The notes under the pieces: model-generated
Database searches by the model: none
What the model was told of the DNA's origin: nothing
What the model saw: only the letters and a program-made list of their open reading frames with translations
Made by a program: the position numbers and the translations under genes
Assembly: GCF_033954835.1 (NCBI RefSeq)
Contig: NZ_CP121471.1
Location: 1,406,001 to 1,470,000, forward strand
Reading direction: 5' to 3'
DNA length: 64,000 nt
DNA from: Thiorhodovibrio frisius
GTDB lineage: Bacteria > Pseudomonadota > Gammaproteobacteria > Chromatiales > Chromatiaceae
Shown here: one piece after another, positions 26,961-35,607 of the stretch
Position numbering within the stretch: the first letter of the stretch is position 1
Layout: each line of letters begins with the position of its first letter

Positions 26961-28397
26961 TTACCTTTCGCGCCCTGGGATCAGCACTTGCGTCGAGCCG
27001 GTCGGCAATTCCTGCCGCAACGCATCGCGCAGCGCCGCCTTGGCGTCGGTGTCGCCATGGACCAGGCGGATTTCCTGCGGCGGCGCCGGAATGTCCTTGA
27101 CGAAATCGATCAGATTGCGCTGATCGGCATGTGCGGAGTAGCCGCCGATGGCGTGAATCTGCGCGCGGATGTCGTGGCGCTCGCCATCAAGCATCACATA
27201 GCCGCCGCGTGGGCCATAGCGCTGGATGTCGCGTCCCGGGGTGCCGGCGGCCTGGTAGCCGACAAAAAGAACGTCATGGCGGGGGTCGCCGAGCATGGCT
27301 TTGAGGTAATTGACCATGCGCCCGCCGGCGCACATGCCGCTGGCGGCGATGACCACGGCTGGTTGGCGGCTGTGGGCGAGGTAGTTGACCATGCGCTGGT
27401 GGGCGTCGTGGGTATCGACGGTGATCAGCTGCTCGAACGCCAGCGGGTGGCGGCCTTGGCGAATGCGCGACTTGGCCTCCGCATCCCAGTGCTTGCGCAG
27501 GCGCTGGTAGCCGCGGGTGAAGTCGGCGGCCAGAGGCGAGTCCAAGACGATTTGTAAGTCGCGCCAGGTGGCCGCTGTCTCGCCTAGCTGGTGAAACAGC
27601 TCTTCCAGCTCATAAAGCAGTTCCTGGGTGCGGCCGATGCTGAAGGCGGGGATGAGCACGGTGCCGCCGTCGGCCAAGGCATGCTCGATGGCCGCGCGCA
27701 GGCGCTCGACGCGGGCGGAGCAGTCCTGGTGGTTGTGATCGCCATAGGTGCTCTCCAGCACCAACACATCGGCGCGCTCGGGTGGCTGTGGGCCGGGCAG
27801 CAGCGGCGTGTCGGGTGCGCCCAGATCGCCGGAGAAAACCACACGCCTCCCGGACTTGTCGCCACTCCCGTCCATGGCCGAGCGCATGCCTTTATCGGAG
27901 TCATGGACATCGCACTCCACATAGGCCGAGCCAAGAATATGCCCAGCCGGTTGCAGGCGGATTCGCAGCTTGTCGGTGACCTGATGCCATTGGCCATAGG
28001 GCAGGGCGATGGTGCGCTCCTTGACCACCGCCAGCACTTGTTCGATCAGCTTGCGGTTGCGGGTGACGCCGATCTCGAGCGCATCTTCGAGCACCAACGG
28101 CAGCAGCTCACTTGATGCCGGGCTGCACAGGATGGGGCCGCGATAGCCTGCGGCGAGCAGATAGGGTAGGCGACCGCAGTGGTCGATGTGCACATGTGTC
28201 AGCACCAGGGCGCGAACGGGTGCGACATCGAAGCCGATCTCAAGATGCGCGGCGCCGGCGCCATCTGCTCCGGCCTCCGCGCCTTGAAACAGTCCGCAGT
28301 CGATCAGCAGCGAGCTGCCGTCTTCCAACCCCAGCTCGTGGCAGGAGCCAGTCACGCCATTGATGGCGCCGTGGTGTTTAATGTGCATAGAGGTCAC
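26961..28397 (-). CDS. MBL-fold beta-CASP metallo-hydrolase (RNA-processing type)
   Basis: 478 residues with the metallo-beta-lactamase motif LTHVHIDHCGRLPYLL (HxHxDH), GHILGSAYVE, FSGDLG and the beta-CASP features LESTYGDHNH and PAFSIGRTQELLYEL. The C-terminal RMK domain has IAASGMCAGGRMVNYL and GGYSAHADQRNL, as in YSH1/CPSF-73-type bacterial proteins. Such enzymes are zinc-dependent RNA nucleases or exonucleases. It lies 47 bases after bchE on the same strand and may share its transcript. Two ATG codons lie close together at the start (28397 and 28388), and either could be used. Confidence 0.88.
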   Translation of the reverse strand: MTSMHIKHHGAINGVTGSCHELGLEDGSSLLIDCGLFQGAEAGADGAGAAHLEIGFDVAPVRALVLTHVHIDHCGRLPYLLAAGYRGPILCSPASSELLPLVLEDALEIGVTRNRKLIEQVLAVVKERTIALPYGQWHQVTDKLRIRLQPAGHILGSAYVECDVHDSDKGMRSAMDGSGDKSGRRVVFSGDLGAPDTPLLPGPQPPERADVLVLESTYGDHNHQDCSARVERLRAAIEHALADGGTVLIPAFSIGRTQELLYELEELFHQLGETAATWRDLQIVLDSPLAADFTRGYQRLRKHWDAEAKSRIRQGRHPLAFEQLITVDTHDAHQRMVNYLAHSRQPAVVIAASGMCAGGRMVNYLKAMLGDPRHDVLFVGYQAAGTPGRDIQRYGPRGGYVMLDGERHDIRAQIHAIGGYSAHADQRNLIDFVKDIPAPPQEIRLVHGDTDAKAALRDALRQELPTGSTQVLIPGRER

Positions 28398-28444
28398 TCC
28401 CTGACCAAGACCATCTATCAGGATCGATCAGGCGCCAGAATCGA

Positions 28445-30211
28445 TCAAGCCTCCTCGGGCACCCGCTCCGGCTTGCTGGCCGCAGGCGGCGGTGTCGGCA
28501 TGGCGACCTGGGCGCTGCTTGGCTCCGGGCGCGGGCCGGTGCCGCCGCAGCCGCCGGGCTGGCATTTGGCGGTACCTGGGGGCAGGTCGCTGATGTCTTC
28601 AAGCTGCTGATTGCCGCCGCCGCAGGCTTTGGGCATGGCGCCAGAAATCGTCGGTGCCGGTGTGCCTGCGGGGGCGCTACCCGGACGCTTGGCTGGCGGG
28701 GCCTTTTTCCAGGCATTGTGGTCGGGCTCGACGATCTTCGTCTTGTTCTTGTCGTAATCGAACTTGATGAGCTTCTTGAACATCGGCCCCCAGTAGTTCT
28801 GCTTGCCGAGCTGATAGAAGCGACGCTCCATGGCGCTCTTGAGGAACGCCTTGATGCAGCCGATCAGATACTTGCGACGGAAGGGGTCGCGCACCCAAGG
28901 ATATTGGAAGAACATCCGCTTCATGTAGAAGCGCCGGTAGTTGGCCATGACGCCGTCGAGCAGCTCGGCGCGGTCGATGTTGTCGGGCTTCATGATCGGC
29001 GAGACGAAGTTGTACTTGGAGTAGTCGAACACCTCGACCTTGTCGCCCATCTCGGTGAACATGTCCGAGAATGGCCAGGGGGTGTACATTGACCAGTTGG
29101 CCATGTCCGCGCCCCAGTCCATGACCATGTTATAGGTTTCTTCCAGGGTCTCGCGGGTCTCGTTCTCCAGACCGACGATGAACTGCGCCTCGGTGACGAT
29201 GCCGTTTTCCTGCAACAGCCGCACCGCGCGCTTGTTCTGCTCGATCGTGGTCTCCTTGACGAAGCGATCCAGATTGAGCTGCGCGGCGGCTTCGGTGCCG
29301 AGCGACACATGCACCAGACCGGCCTTGCGGTAGAAGGGCAGCAGATCCTCGTCGCGCATCACGTCGGTGACGCGGGTGTTGATGCCCCAGTGGATGCCCA
29401 GATCGCGGTCGATGAGTTCCTGACAGAAGTCAACGAACATCTTCTTGTTGATCTGGGGTTCTTCGTCGGCCAGGATGAAGAATCCCACCCCGTGGACCTT
29501 CACCAGCTCCTCGATCTCATCGACCATGCGCTTGGGGTTGCGCACGCGATAGTCGCGCCAGAACTTCCACTGCGAGCAGAAGCTACAGGTGAAGGGACAG
29601 CCGCGCGCCATGTTCGGGGTGGCGACCGGCACGCCGAGCGGGATGTAGATGTACTTTTTCCACTCCAGGATGCCCCAGTCCGGCCAGATCGCATCCACGT
29701 CACTGATGGATGGCTCGGCCTCGGGGGCGATGACCTTGCCGTTCTCGTCGAGGAAGGCGATGCCGCGCACGGACTCGCGCTCGGCCGGCCAACGGCCTTC
29801 GTCGATGCAGCGCACCAGATTCAGGGTGACGGCCTCGCCCTCGCCGCGCACGATGACATCGATCCAGGGCGCCTCGTCCAGCACCTGGTTGTACATAAAG
29901 GTGCCGTGGATGCCGCCGAGCACGGTGATGGCGTTCGGATGCTCTTCTTTGGCGATCTGCAGCACGCGCTGGGCGGCGTAGATCATGGGCGTCATGGCCG
30001 TGGTGGCGATGATGTCCGGCTGGGCCGCGCGGATGGCCGCGCGCATCTGCTCGTCGTCGAGCTTGTCCACCAGGCCATCGATGAACTGGTAATCTTGATA
30101 GCCACCCGATTTCAGATAGCCTGCAATATAGGCAACCCAGGCCGGCGACCAGTTGCCGGCGATGTCGGCGGCACCGGCGCTGTAGTTGGGATGAATGAAC
30201 AAAATGCGCAT
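28445..30211 (-). CDS. bchE: Anaerobic magnesium-protoporphyrin IX monomethyl ester cyclase BchE
   Basis: 588 residues: N-terminal cobalamin-binding-type domain (residues 1-140) followed by a radical-SAM core with CPFTCSFC (CxxxCxxC, near residue 200) and a conserved C-terminal region rich in aromatic residues. It forms the isocyclic ring of bacteriochlorophyll without oxygen, using SAM and a cobalamin. Its presence marks the organism as phototrophic. The last about 85 residues are a low-complexity Pro/Ala/Gly tail containing two Cys-Gly-rich patches (KACGGGN and CQPGGCGG). A cobalamin-synthesis gene lies divergently upstream. Confidence 0.93.
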   Translation of the reverse strand: MRILFIHPNYSAGAADIAGNWSPAWVAYIAGYLKSGGYQDYQFIDGLVDKLDDEQMRAAIRAAQPDIIATTAMTPMIYAAQRVLQIAKEEHPNAITVLGGIHGTFMYNQVLDEAPWIDVIVRGEGEAVTLNLVRCIDEGRWPAERESVRGIAFLDENGKVIAPEAEPSISDVDAIWPDWGILEWKKYIYIPLGVPVATPNMARGCPFTCSFCSQWKFWRDYRVRNPKRMVDEIEELVKVHGVGFFILADEEPQINKKMFVDFCQELIDRDLGIHWGINTRVTDVMRDEDLLPFYRKAGLVHVSLGTEAAAQLNLDRFVKETTIEQNKRAVRLLQENGIVTEAQFIVGLENETRETLEETYNMVMDWGADMANWSMYTPWPFSDMFTEMGDKVEVFDYSKYNFVSPIMKPDNIDRAELLDGVMANYRRFYMKRMFFQYPWVRDPFRRKYLIGCIKAFLKSAMERRFYQLGKQNYWGPMFKKLIKFDYDKNKTKIVEPDHNAWKKAPPAKRPGSAPAGTPAPTISGAMPKACGGGNQQLEDISDLPPGTAKCQPGGCGGTGPRPEPSSAQVAMPTPPPAASKPERVPEEA

Positions 30212-30262
30212 GCTGATCTCCGCAGGATTGAACCAAGAGCGGTTCCGCTAACTTGACCGGGT

Positions 30263-30291
30263 ATAGCAGCAAATTCGCTACGGGCTGTCAA
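30263..30291 (-). promoter_or_regulatory. Possible bchE promoter
   Basis: On the minus strand a perfect TTGACA (30291-30286) is followed after 17 bases by TGCTAT (30268-30263), about 50 bases before the bchE start. Just downstream, 30238-30249 is a 12-base inverted repeat (AGCGGTTCCGCT) in the probable leader that could be an operator. The -10 match is weak and there is no direct proof. Confidence 0.35.
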
Positions 30292-30407
30292 ACCTTTGCG
30301 GCCCGCCGCCTTGGTCTGCGCTGAGCTGCCCGGGCCCCCGCCCGACCTGGGGCCAGTCAGATCAGCGCCGCTGGTGAGTCGATGCGCGCGCGGTGCATAC
30401 TGCGCGG

Positions 30408-31457
30408 ATGACACAAGGCTTTGTTGACTCATGCCATAGCGGGGAGGGCGATGCACTGGCGCACGGTGGGCGCTTGCAAGAAGCCGCAGCGCGCTTTGGC
30501 ATCGCGCGCGCCGACTGGCTGGACCTGTCCACCGGCATTAACCCAAGCGGCTGGCCGGTGCCGCCGGTGCCTGCGTCGTCCTGGCAGCGGCTCCCTGAGG
30601 ACAACGACGGGCTGGAGACCGCCGCGCTGGATTACTACGGCTGCGATGCGCTGCTGCCCGTTGCCGGCTCCCAGGCCGCCATTCAGGCGCTGCCTTGGCT
30701 GCGCGGGCCATCGCGGGTCGCGCTGCTGGCACCTGCCTATGCCGAGCACGCTGCCGCCTGGCGCGCGGGTGGTCATCAGGTGACCGGTGTCGATGCCCTC
30801 TGTGGTCGGCAAGCCCTCGCGCCGCGCGTCGATGAACTGGTCGATGGCAGCGATGTGCTGATTCTAGTCCAGCCCAATAATCCAACCGGCCTGCGCTTCT
30901 CCCACGAGCAGTTGCTTGACTGGCGTCGCCGTCTGGCCGAGCGCGGCGGTTGGCTGATTGTCGATGAGGCCTTCATGGACGTCACACCGGAGCACAGTCT
31001 GGCTGCCTGCTGTCCGCAGCCTGGGTTGATGGTGCTGCGCTCGCTGGGCAAGTTTTTCGGGCTCGCCGGCGCCCGCGTTGGCTTTGTGCTGGCCGAGCCG
31101 GACTTGCTGGCGCGATTGCGCCGGCGCCTTGGCCCTTGGACGCTCACCGGCCCGGCGCGCTGGGTGGCGACTCAGGCACTGTGCGATCAGGACTGGCAGC
31201 TGCAAACGCGCGCTGCACTGGTTGCAGCCGGGCAGCGGTTGTCTGACTTGCTCAGTCGTCATGGTCTCCCGCCGGCTGGCGGCTGTGCGCTGTTTTCCTG
31301 GGTGTGCGATGATCGGGCGGAGGCGATCTGGGTCCAGCTTGCGGGGCAGGGCATCCTAACCCGCCTGTTCCGCGAGCCCCCAAGCCTGCGCTTTGGCCTG
31401 CCTGGCGATGAGCAGGCCTGGCAGCGGCTCGAGCGCGCGCTGCGGGGGCTGGGGTAG
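30408..31457 (+). CDS. cobD: Threonine-phosphate decarboxylase / CobC-like aminotransferase of cobalamin synthesis
   Basis: 349 residues, a fold-type I PLP enzyme. Family features are the early LSTGINPSGWP, VQPNNPTGLRF, IVDEAFMDVTPE and the PLP lysine in LRSLGKFFGLAGARVGF. It makes (R)-1-amino-2-propanol phosphate from L-threonine phosphate for the cobalamin side chain. Its divergent position relative to bchE makes sense because BchE needs cobalamin. An ATG at 30393 in the same frame is possible; 30408 gives the usual start. No strong ribosome binding site is seen. Confidence 0.87.
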   Translation: MTQGFVDSCHSGEGDALAHGGRLQEAAARFGIARADWLDLSTGINPSGWPVPPVPASSWQRLPEDNDGLETAALDYYGCDALLPVAGSQAAIQALPWLRGPSRVALLAPAYAEHAAAWRAGGHQVTGVDALCGRQALAPRVDELVDGSDVLILVQPNNPTGLRFSHEQLLDWRRRLAERGGWLIVDEAFMDVTPEHSLAACCPQPGLMVLRSLGKFFGLAGARVGFVLAEPDLLARLRRRLGPWTLTGPARWVATQALCDQDWQLQTRAALVAAGQRLSDLLSRHGLPPAGGCALFSWVCDDRAEAIWVQLAGQGILTRLFREPPSLRFGLPGDEQAWQRLERALRGLG

Positions 31458-31506
31458 AATCCCTGCACCATCCGTCCGCCGCAAGCCCTGAGAACAAACT
31501 GACCCA

Positions 31507-32232
31507 ATGACTCAAGATTCTCTCTCCACCAAAGCCATCCCCGTCGATGAGCGCCTCATCGTCGCCCTTGACCTGCCAGATGCCGATGCAGCCAAGGATC
31601 TGGTCCGTGGCATCGGTCCCGCCTGTCGTTTCTACAAAGTGGGGCTCGAGCTGTTCATGGCCGGTGGCTACTTCGAGCTGGTCGAATGGTTGCGCGCCCA
31701 GGATAAACGGGTGTTTTGCGATCTCAAATTCTTCGACGTGCCAGAGACGGTCGGGCGTGCGGTGCGGCGGCTGCGGGATCGCGAAGTCGATTTCGCCACC
31801 GTGCATGGCAACGACACCATGCTCGAGGCCGCCGCGCGCGAGAAAGGCGAGGTCAAAATCCTCGCCGTCACCGTGCTGACCAGCCTCGACCGCTCCGACC
31901 TGGACTCCCTCGGCTTTGCCTGCGATGTCGAGGAATTGGTGCTCTCTCGCGCTCGGAAAGCCCTGCGACTCGGCTGCGACGGAGTGATTTCCTCCGGGCT
32001 CGAAGCACCGCGCCTGCGCGCCGACCTGGGCGAGAACTTTCTGGTCGTTACCCCCGGCATTCGCCCGGTCGACAATCGCCCAGTCGACGACCAGAAGCGC
32101 ACTGTCGATATCGAGCAGGCCTTTCGCAATGGCGCGGATTATGTCGTCATCGGTCGCCCCATCCGCGACGCTGCCGACCCGCGCCTCGCGGCCGAACAGG
32201 CGCAGCGTCAGATTGCCGGCGTCTTCGGCTGA
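31507..32232 (+). CDS. pyrF: Orotidine 5'-phosphate decarboxylase
   Basis: 241 residues of the usual length, with the substrate motif LIVALDLPDADAA, the catalytic DxKxxD motif in FCDLKFFDVPETV, VTVLTSLD and the C-terminal phosphate-binding VVIGRPI. It converts OMP to UMP in the last step of pyrimidine synthesis. It begins 49 bases after the cobD-like gene and is followed two bases later by a small gene, so these may be cotranscribed. Confidence 0.95.
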   Translation: MTQDSLSTKAIPVDERLIVALDLPDADAAKDLVRGIGPACRFYKVGLELFMAGGYFELVEWLRAQDKRVFCDLKFFDVPETVGRAVRRLRDREVDFATVHGNDTMLEAAAREKGEVKILAVTVLTSLDRSDLDSLGFACDVEELVLSRARKALRLGCDGVISSGLEAPRLRADLGENFLVVTPGIRPVDNRPVDDQKRTVDIEQAFRNGADYVVIGRPIRDAADPRLAAEQAQRQIAGVFG

Positions 32233-32234
32233 GC

Positions 32235-32618
32235 ATGGAATTCTTTGCCAAAGCCAACTGCCCGCTGACGCCCGAGACACTTCAGCAACGCCTGATCGGC
32301 CCCGAACTCGCGGCCTGGTGCGATGCCATCGACAAAGTGCTCTGGTGGGACGGCGAGCAAGGCGAAATCTACTGCCTCTGGGGCCAGTTCCGCGTCCAGC
32401 GCGAGCCCATCCGCGACGGGCTGCGATTTACCCTGCCAGGCTGCCCCAACGCCCTGGCCTGGACCCTGACCTGCGACCCGCCGGGCTCCCCCAGCCCCGG
32501 TGTGCTGGTGCACTGCACCATCAACCGCAGCGAGCACGAGCCGGACTTTATCGAGTCCATTGAGCTATTCGTCGAAGACTGGCGCGCCGGCATCGAGCGC
32601 CAGTGCGCCGCCGACTAA
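32235..32618 (+). CDS. Small conserved-looking protein, function unknown
   Basis: 127 residues starting at an ATG two bases after the pyrF stop, so translation is probably coupled. Acidic, with many Trp and Cys residues (WCDAIDKVLWWDGEQGEIYCLWGQF in two overlapping parts) and no membrane segment or signal. I do not recognise the family. The tight spacing after pyrF and good codon use argue that it is real. Nothing in it points to pyrimidine metabolism. Confidence 0.65.
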   Translation: MEFFAKANCPLTPETLQQRLIGPELAAWCDAIDKVLWWDGEQGEIYCLWGQFRVQREPIRDGLRFTLPGCPNALAWTLTCDPPGSPSPGVLVHCTINRSEHEPDFIESIELFVEDWRAGIERQCAAD

Positions 32619-32965
32619 GCTTAGCCCCCGCCGTTTCCACGACCAGGCTCGCAACGGGCCGGTATTCCCGCCTGTTTCTCATCGATTCGTGCATGTGACG
32701 GAAAAATGTCGCCGCCGCGGCATCTTCTTGCCGTCTGGTCGCGAAGGCGCATGGCAGAAGGGTTTTAACCGTGTGGCGAAAGGTGGTGCGGCACCGCGTG
32801 GCGCGGATTTTCGCCAACAGCAAAAGCTGAAACGTCGGCGAGAATTCCGATGCGTCGATAAATTGACGAAAAAGTGGTTTGACTCCTGTCCAAAGATTCT
32901 TCGAGACAAGGGTAAAGGAGGTTTTTAGTTAAGTAAGTTGTTGTTTGTAAATTAAAAAATAAATG
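32619..32965. other. Intergenic region upstream of the flagellin promoter, no gene seen
   Basis: About 350 bases between the small gene after pyrF and the sigma-54-like flagellin promoter. It becomes AT-rich towards 32860-32965. Short open frames on both strands lack family features. It could hold enhancer sites for a FleQ/FlrC-type sigma-54 activator, but no motif can be named with confidence. Confidence 0.4.
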
Positions 32966-32981
32966 TGGCACGGCTCTCGCT
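32966..32981 (+). promoter_or_regulatory. Sigma-54 (RpoN) promoter of the flagellin gene
   Basis: TGGCACGGCTCTCGCT matches the -24/-12 consensus TGGCACG-N4-TTGCW with one mismatch (TCGC for TTGC) and the correct GG-to-GC spacing. It lies 222 bases before the fliC start, leaving a long leader. Sigma-54 flagellin promoters are known in other polar-flagellated gammaproteobacteria. Confidence 0.75.
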
Positions 32982-33203
32982 TATAGGCAAACAAACCGCC
33001 ATGCGTCCGGTGACTGTCGCTAGAGGCAGCACCGGGCAAGCAGCCAGATTGGCACTGTCAGAATCGGCTGCGGGCGTCCGGTGGTTTGTGTGCAGAGGGA
33101 TGGTCCCCTGCGCCTGATTCTTGAATAACGCGCGGCCGGCGATGGCCCTGACCCTGTCCCGAAAGGACGATAGGCGCGTCAAGCAGCCGACAGGAGAGCA
33201 ACC

Positions 33204-34514
33204 GTGGCACAAATCATCAACACCAACATTCCGTCGCTGAATGCTCAGCGCAATCTCGCCGTCAGTCAAAAGGGGCTCGCGACAACCTTGGAGCGTCTGT
33301 CCACTGGTTTGCGAATCAACAGCGCCAAGGACGATGCCGCTGGTCTGGCCATCAGCGAACGCTTTACAACACAAATCAAGGGACTGAGTCAGGCGACCCG
33401 AAATGCAAATGACGGGATCTCGTTGTCGCAGACAGCCGAGGCGGCGTTAAGCACAGTTGGCACGAATTTGCAAAGGATTCGTGAGCTCGCTGTGCAAGCA
33501 GCTAATGGAACAAACTCGGCAAGTGATCGCAAAGCGCTTGATGAGGAGGTTCAGCAACTAATTAGTGAAGTTCGACGTGTTGCCTTAAACAGTGAATTTA
33601 ATGGCGAGGCGATATTAGATGGCTCTAAAGGCGATTCGTTTTTCCAGATCGGCCCCAATCAAGGGCAAATGATTTCGATCACGAATATGGATTCGCGCCC
33701 GCGAAGACTTGGAAATCAAGAAGCGGTTTTTAACCCTGCCGAAGGTTTGACGGCAGCCCAGATGGAACAAATGCAAGATGATTTAAGCATTAAAATATCT
33801 GGATTTGCGCTAACCCCATTGGGTCCACTGGCGACTGAAGGCGCACTTACTATTACCCATGCTGGCGATGCTAATAGTTTGGAAGATATGGTTGCGGAGA
33901 TAAACAAAGAAATACAGATAAAAATCGACTCGGGAACTGAGGATGGTAAGGCATGGGCCAAAGCAGGAGTAAAAGCGTTCTTGCGAACAAACAATGACGG
34001 AACGACCGGTATTGTTGTCACGAGTAATTTTAACCCGTTTGATCTTACGACTGATCCGCCGGCCCCACTTTTCCAGGTTGGAGGTTTGGTAGTATCAGGT
34101 CCTCTCGTTGATGACGAGGGAAACCCTGATACACCAAAGAATTTGTTTTCACCAGCTATCGTTGCAGATCCTCAAGCGCTCGATACCTTGACTGCAACGA
34201 GCCCCCCGGGCATCAGTATTCTGACGCGACAAGAAGCCTCCAGAGCGATGGGGATTGTTGACGGCGCTTTAAACCAGATTAACTCCTTGCGTGCAGAAAT
34301 GGGGGCGGTGCAAAGACGTTTCGAAACCACCATCGATAACCTTCGAGTAGGACACGAAAGCATGTCCGCCGCCCGCTCTCGAATTCGTGATGCCGACTTT
34401 GCCGCAGAGACCGCCGAGCTGACTCGGGTCCAGATCTTGCAACAGTCTGGTATCTCGGTCTTGACCCAGGCCAATGCGCTGCCGCAGCAGGCGCTGCAAT
34501 TGCTAGGCGGCTAA
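33204..34514 (+). CDS. fliC: Flagellin
   Basis: 436 residues with conserved terminal D0/D1 domains: start AQIINTNIPSLNAQRNL, LERLSTGLRINSAKDDAAG (residues 31-49), and the end with RSRIRDADFAAETAELTR and VLTQANALPQQALQLLG. The GTG start is preceded by CAGGAG at 33191-33196. The central region (about 175-340) is variable and clearly more AT-rich than the two ends, as expected for surface-exposed, exchangeable D2/D3-type parts. It is Ser/Thr-containing and a plausible acceptor for the GT41 enzymes. The gene is monocistronic, from a sigma-54-like promoter to a terminator at 34628. Confidence 0.96.
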   Translation: MAQIINTNIPSLNAQRNLAVSQKGLATTLERLSTGLRINSAKDDAAGLAISERFTTQIKGLSQATRNANDGISLSQTAEAALSTVGTNLQRIRELAVQAANGTNSASDRKALDEEVQQLISEVRRVALNSEFNGEAILDGSKGDSFFQIGPNQGQMISITNMDSRPRRLGNQEAVFNPAEGLTAAQMEQMQDDLSIKISGFALTPLGPLATEGALTITHAGDANSLEDMVAEINKEIQIKIDSGTEDGKAWAKAGVKAFLRTNNDGTTGIVVTSNFNPFDLTTDPPAPLFQVGGLVVSGPLVDDEGNPDTPKNLFSPAIVADPQALDTLTATSPPGISILTRQEASRAMGIVDGALNQINSLRAEMGAVQRRFETTIDNLRVGHESMSAARSRIRDADFAAETAELTRVQILQQSGISVLTQANALPQQALQLLGG

Positions 34515-34627
34515 CGCGATGGCACAACAGATGCTGTCAATCTTGCCGCCGAGGCGCGAATTGGCCAGTCAATTTTCACCAACTGGCGCGGGTGCCGACA
34601 CGAACATCCCGCCAGGGTTTTTTAGGC

Positions 34628-34649
34628 GCGCGGCGCATGCCGCGCTTTT
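34628..34649 (+). terminator. Rho-independent terminator after fliC
   Basis: A perfect 7-bp GC stem GCGCGGC / GCCGCGC with a GCAT loop, followed by TTTT. It lies 113 bases after the flagellin stop codon. Confidence 0.75.
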
Positions 34650-34676
34650 AGTCGGGATTTCGCCAATGTCCGAGCA

Positions 34677-34692
34677 TGGTTAATCCCTTGCT
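34677..34692 (+). promoter_or_regulatory. Possible sigma-54 promoter of the small gene after fliC
   Basis: TGGTTAATCCCTTGCT keeps the invariant GG and GC at the correct ten-base spacing and the whole TTGCT half, but the -24 half lacks CAC. It is 54 bases before the GTG at 34746. Confidence 0.5.
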
Positions 34693-34745
34693 TTGGCGAA
34701 TAAACCCAGTCCTCGTGTCACCACAATCTAAACAGGAGAACGCAC

Positions 34746-35078
34746 GTGTTAGAACTCAATCAAGCCCACTTGTCCGGTCCGATGCCCCGGAATTTGAATA
34801 CCATCAAGCAGCAGGCCGAAAGTGCCGAAAAACCGACGGGTTCCGCGACCACTGCGGTCCCGGCGGAAGCGCCAAAGGCGGAGCAGGAAGAGTCGCTGGT
34901 CAAAATTTCAGCGCAACTGTCCAAGCTGGCAACGACAAGCGGCGATAGCCCCCCGAAGCTGACCAGTGCCGCGTCCGCCGCCGAGGCGGCTGCCGGGCTG
35001 AAGGGCGAAAGCTTCATGGAGGCCCAAGCAGGCAATACCGACAGCCTTCGTCAGCTTGCTGCGCTCTTGCTCGATTAG
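34746..35078 (+). CDS. Small Ala-rich protein downstream of flagellin, function unknown
   Basis: 110 residues, start GTG at 34746 with AGGAG at 34734-34738. The protein is Ala-, Ser-, Glu- and Lys-rich and probably largely disordered (34-95), ending in a hydrophobic helix DSLRQLAALLLD. Position after fliC, its own sigma-54-like site and a terminator after it suggest a flagellar export substrate or regulator (for example FlaG-, FlgM- or chaperone-like), but no family signature is clear. Its ending could resemble the hydrophobic end of an export substrate; this is only a suggestion. Confidence 0.65.
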   Translation: MLELNQAHLSGPMPRNLNTIKQQAESAEKPTGSATTAVPAEAPKAEQEESLVKISAQLSKLATTSGDSPPKLTSAASAAEAAAGLKGESFMEAQAGNTDSLRQLAALLLD

Positions 35079-35120
35079 AGGAGGCGGCACAACCGTCATG
35101 AACCCGGCAACCTTAATGCA

Positions 35121-35152
35121 CCAGGCCGGAGGGAAAACCTCGGCCTGGTTTG
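35121..35152 (+). terminator. Hairpin terminator after the small post-flagellin gene
   Basis: Arms CCAGGCCG (35121-35128) and CGGCCTGG (35141-35148) form a perfect 8-bp stem around a GAGGGAAAACCT-containing centre that can pair further, followed by a short T-rich tail. It lies 43 bases after the gene's stop. Confidence 0.7.
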
Positions 35153-35214
35153 TTGCTGACGTCCCACATGAAGCAGTCGCCTGTTGGCGGTTCCCTGCGC
35201 GAGATCCTCTACCT

Positions 35215-35247
35215 GATCTCAGGCGAGATAAATCCGCTCAAGCGCGC
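35215..35247. repeat. 33-bp direct repeat, left copy, flanking the ParDE module
   Basis: Matches 35943-35975 at 32 of 33 bases. The right copy is the real 3' end of the GH57 gene (last codons and stop, read on the minus strand), so the left copy is a displaced fragment of that gene end. The pair brackets the toxin-antitoxin genes. Confidence 0.85.
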
Positions 35248-35337
35248 CGTTGCTCGTACTGATGGGTTCGACAAGGATTGACAGTCTTTGTATCAGCATC
35301 CTAGGATGCCGGGAGAACCACGGAGCAGGAAATCGCG

Positions 35338-35607
35338 ATGCATGTGTCATTAACCCCCGAGCTTGAGAACCGCGTCAAAGCCAAGGTTCAAAGCGGCCTC
35401 TACAACAACGCCAGCGAAGTGATCCGTGAAGCTCTGCGCTTCATGGATTCGCACGAGGAATGGGTTGCGGAAATCAAACTCGCACGGCTTCGTGAACAAC
35501 TTCAAACAGGCATCAATCAACTCGATCGCGGTGAGGGCATCCCGATCGATTCCAAAGGCGGGCTTGACCGCTTGTTCGAGGCCATTGAAGACGACTCCCG
35601 CGCATGA
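35338..35607 (+). CDS. ParD-family antitoxin (type II toxin-antitoxin)
   Basis: 89 residues. The N-terminal ribbon-helix-helix DNA-binding part (MHVSLTPELENRVKAKVQSG, YNNASEVIREALRFM) is typical of ParD/CC2985-type antitoxins, followed by a toxin-binding tail with IDSKGGLDRLFEAIE. It represses its own operon and neutralises the neighbouring toxin. Its stop overlaps the toxin start by four bases (ATGA), so the two are translationally coupled. The pair lies between 33-bp direct repeats. Confidence 0.9.
   Translation: MHVSLTPELENRVKAKVQSGLYNNASEVIREALRFMDSHEEWVAEIKLARLREQLQTGINQLDRGEGIPIDSKGGLDRLFEAIEDDSRA

Noticed and set aside
29309..30256. Long plus-strand open frame of 315 codons opposite bchE
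   Set aside because: It mirrors the GC-rich coding frame of bchE and its translation has no family features; bchE on the other strand is unmistakable.
31252..32280. 342-codon minus-strand frame opposite the cobD-like gene and pyrF
   Set aside because: Antisense shadow of two recognised genes with no domain pattern.
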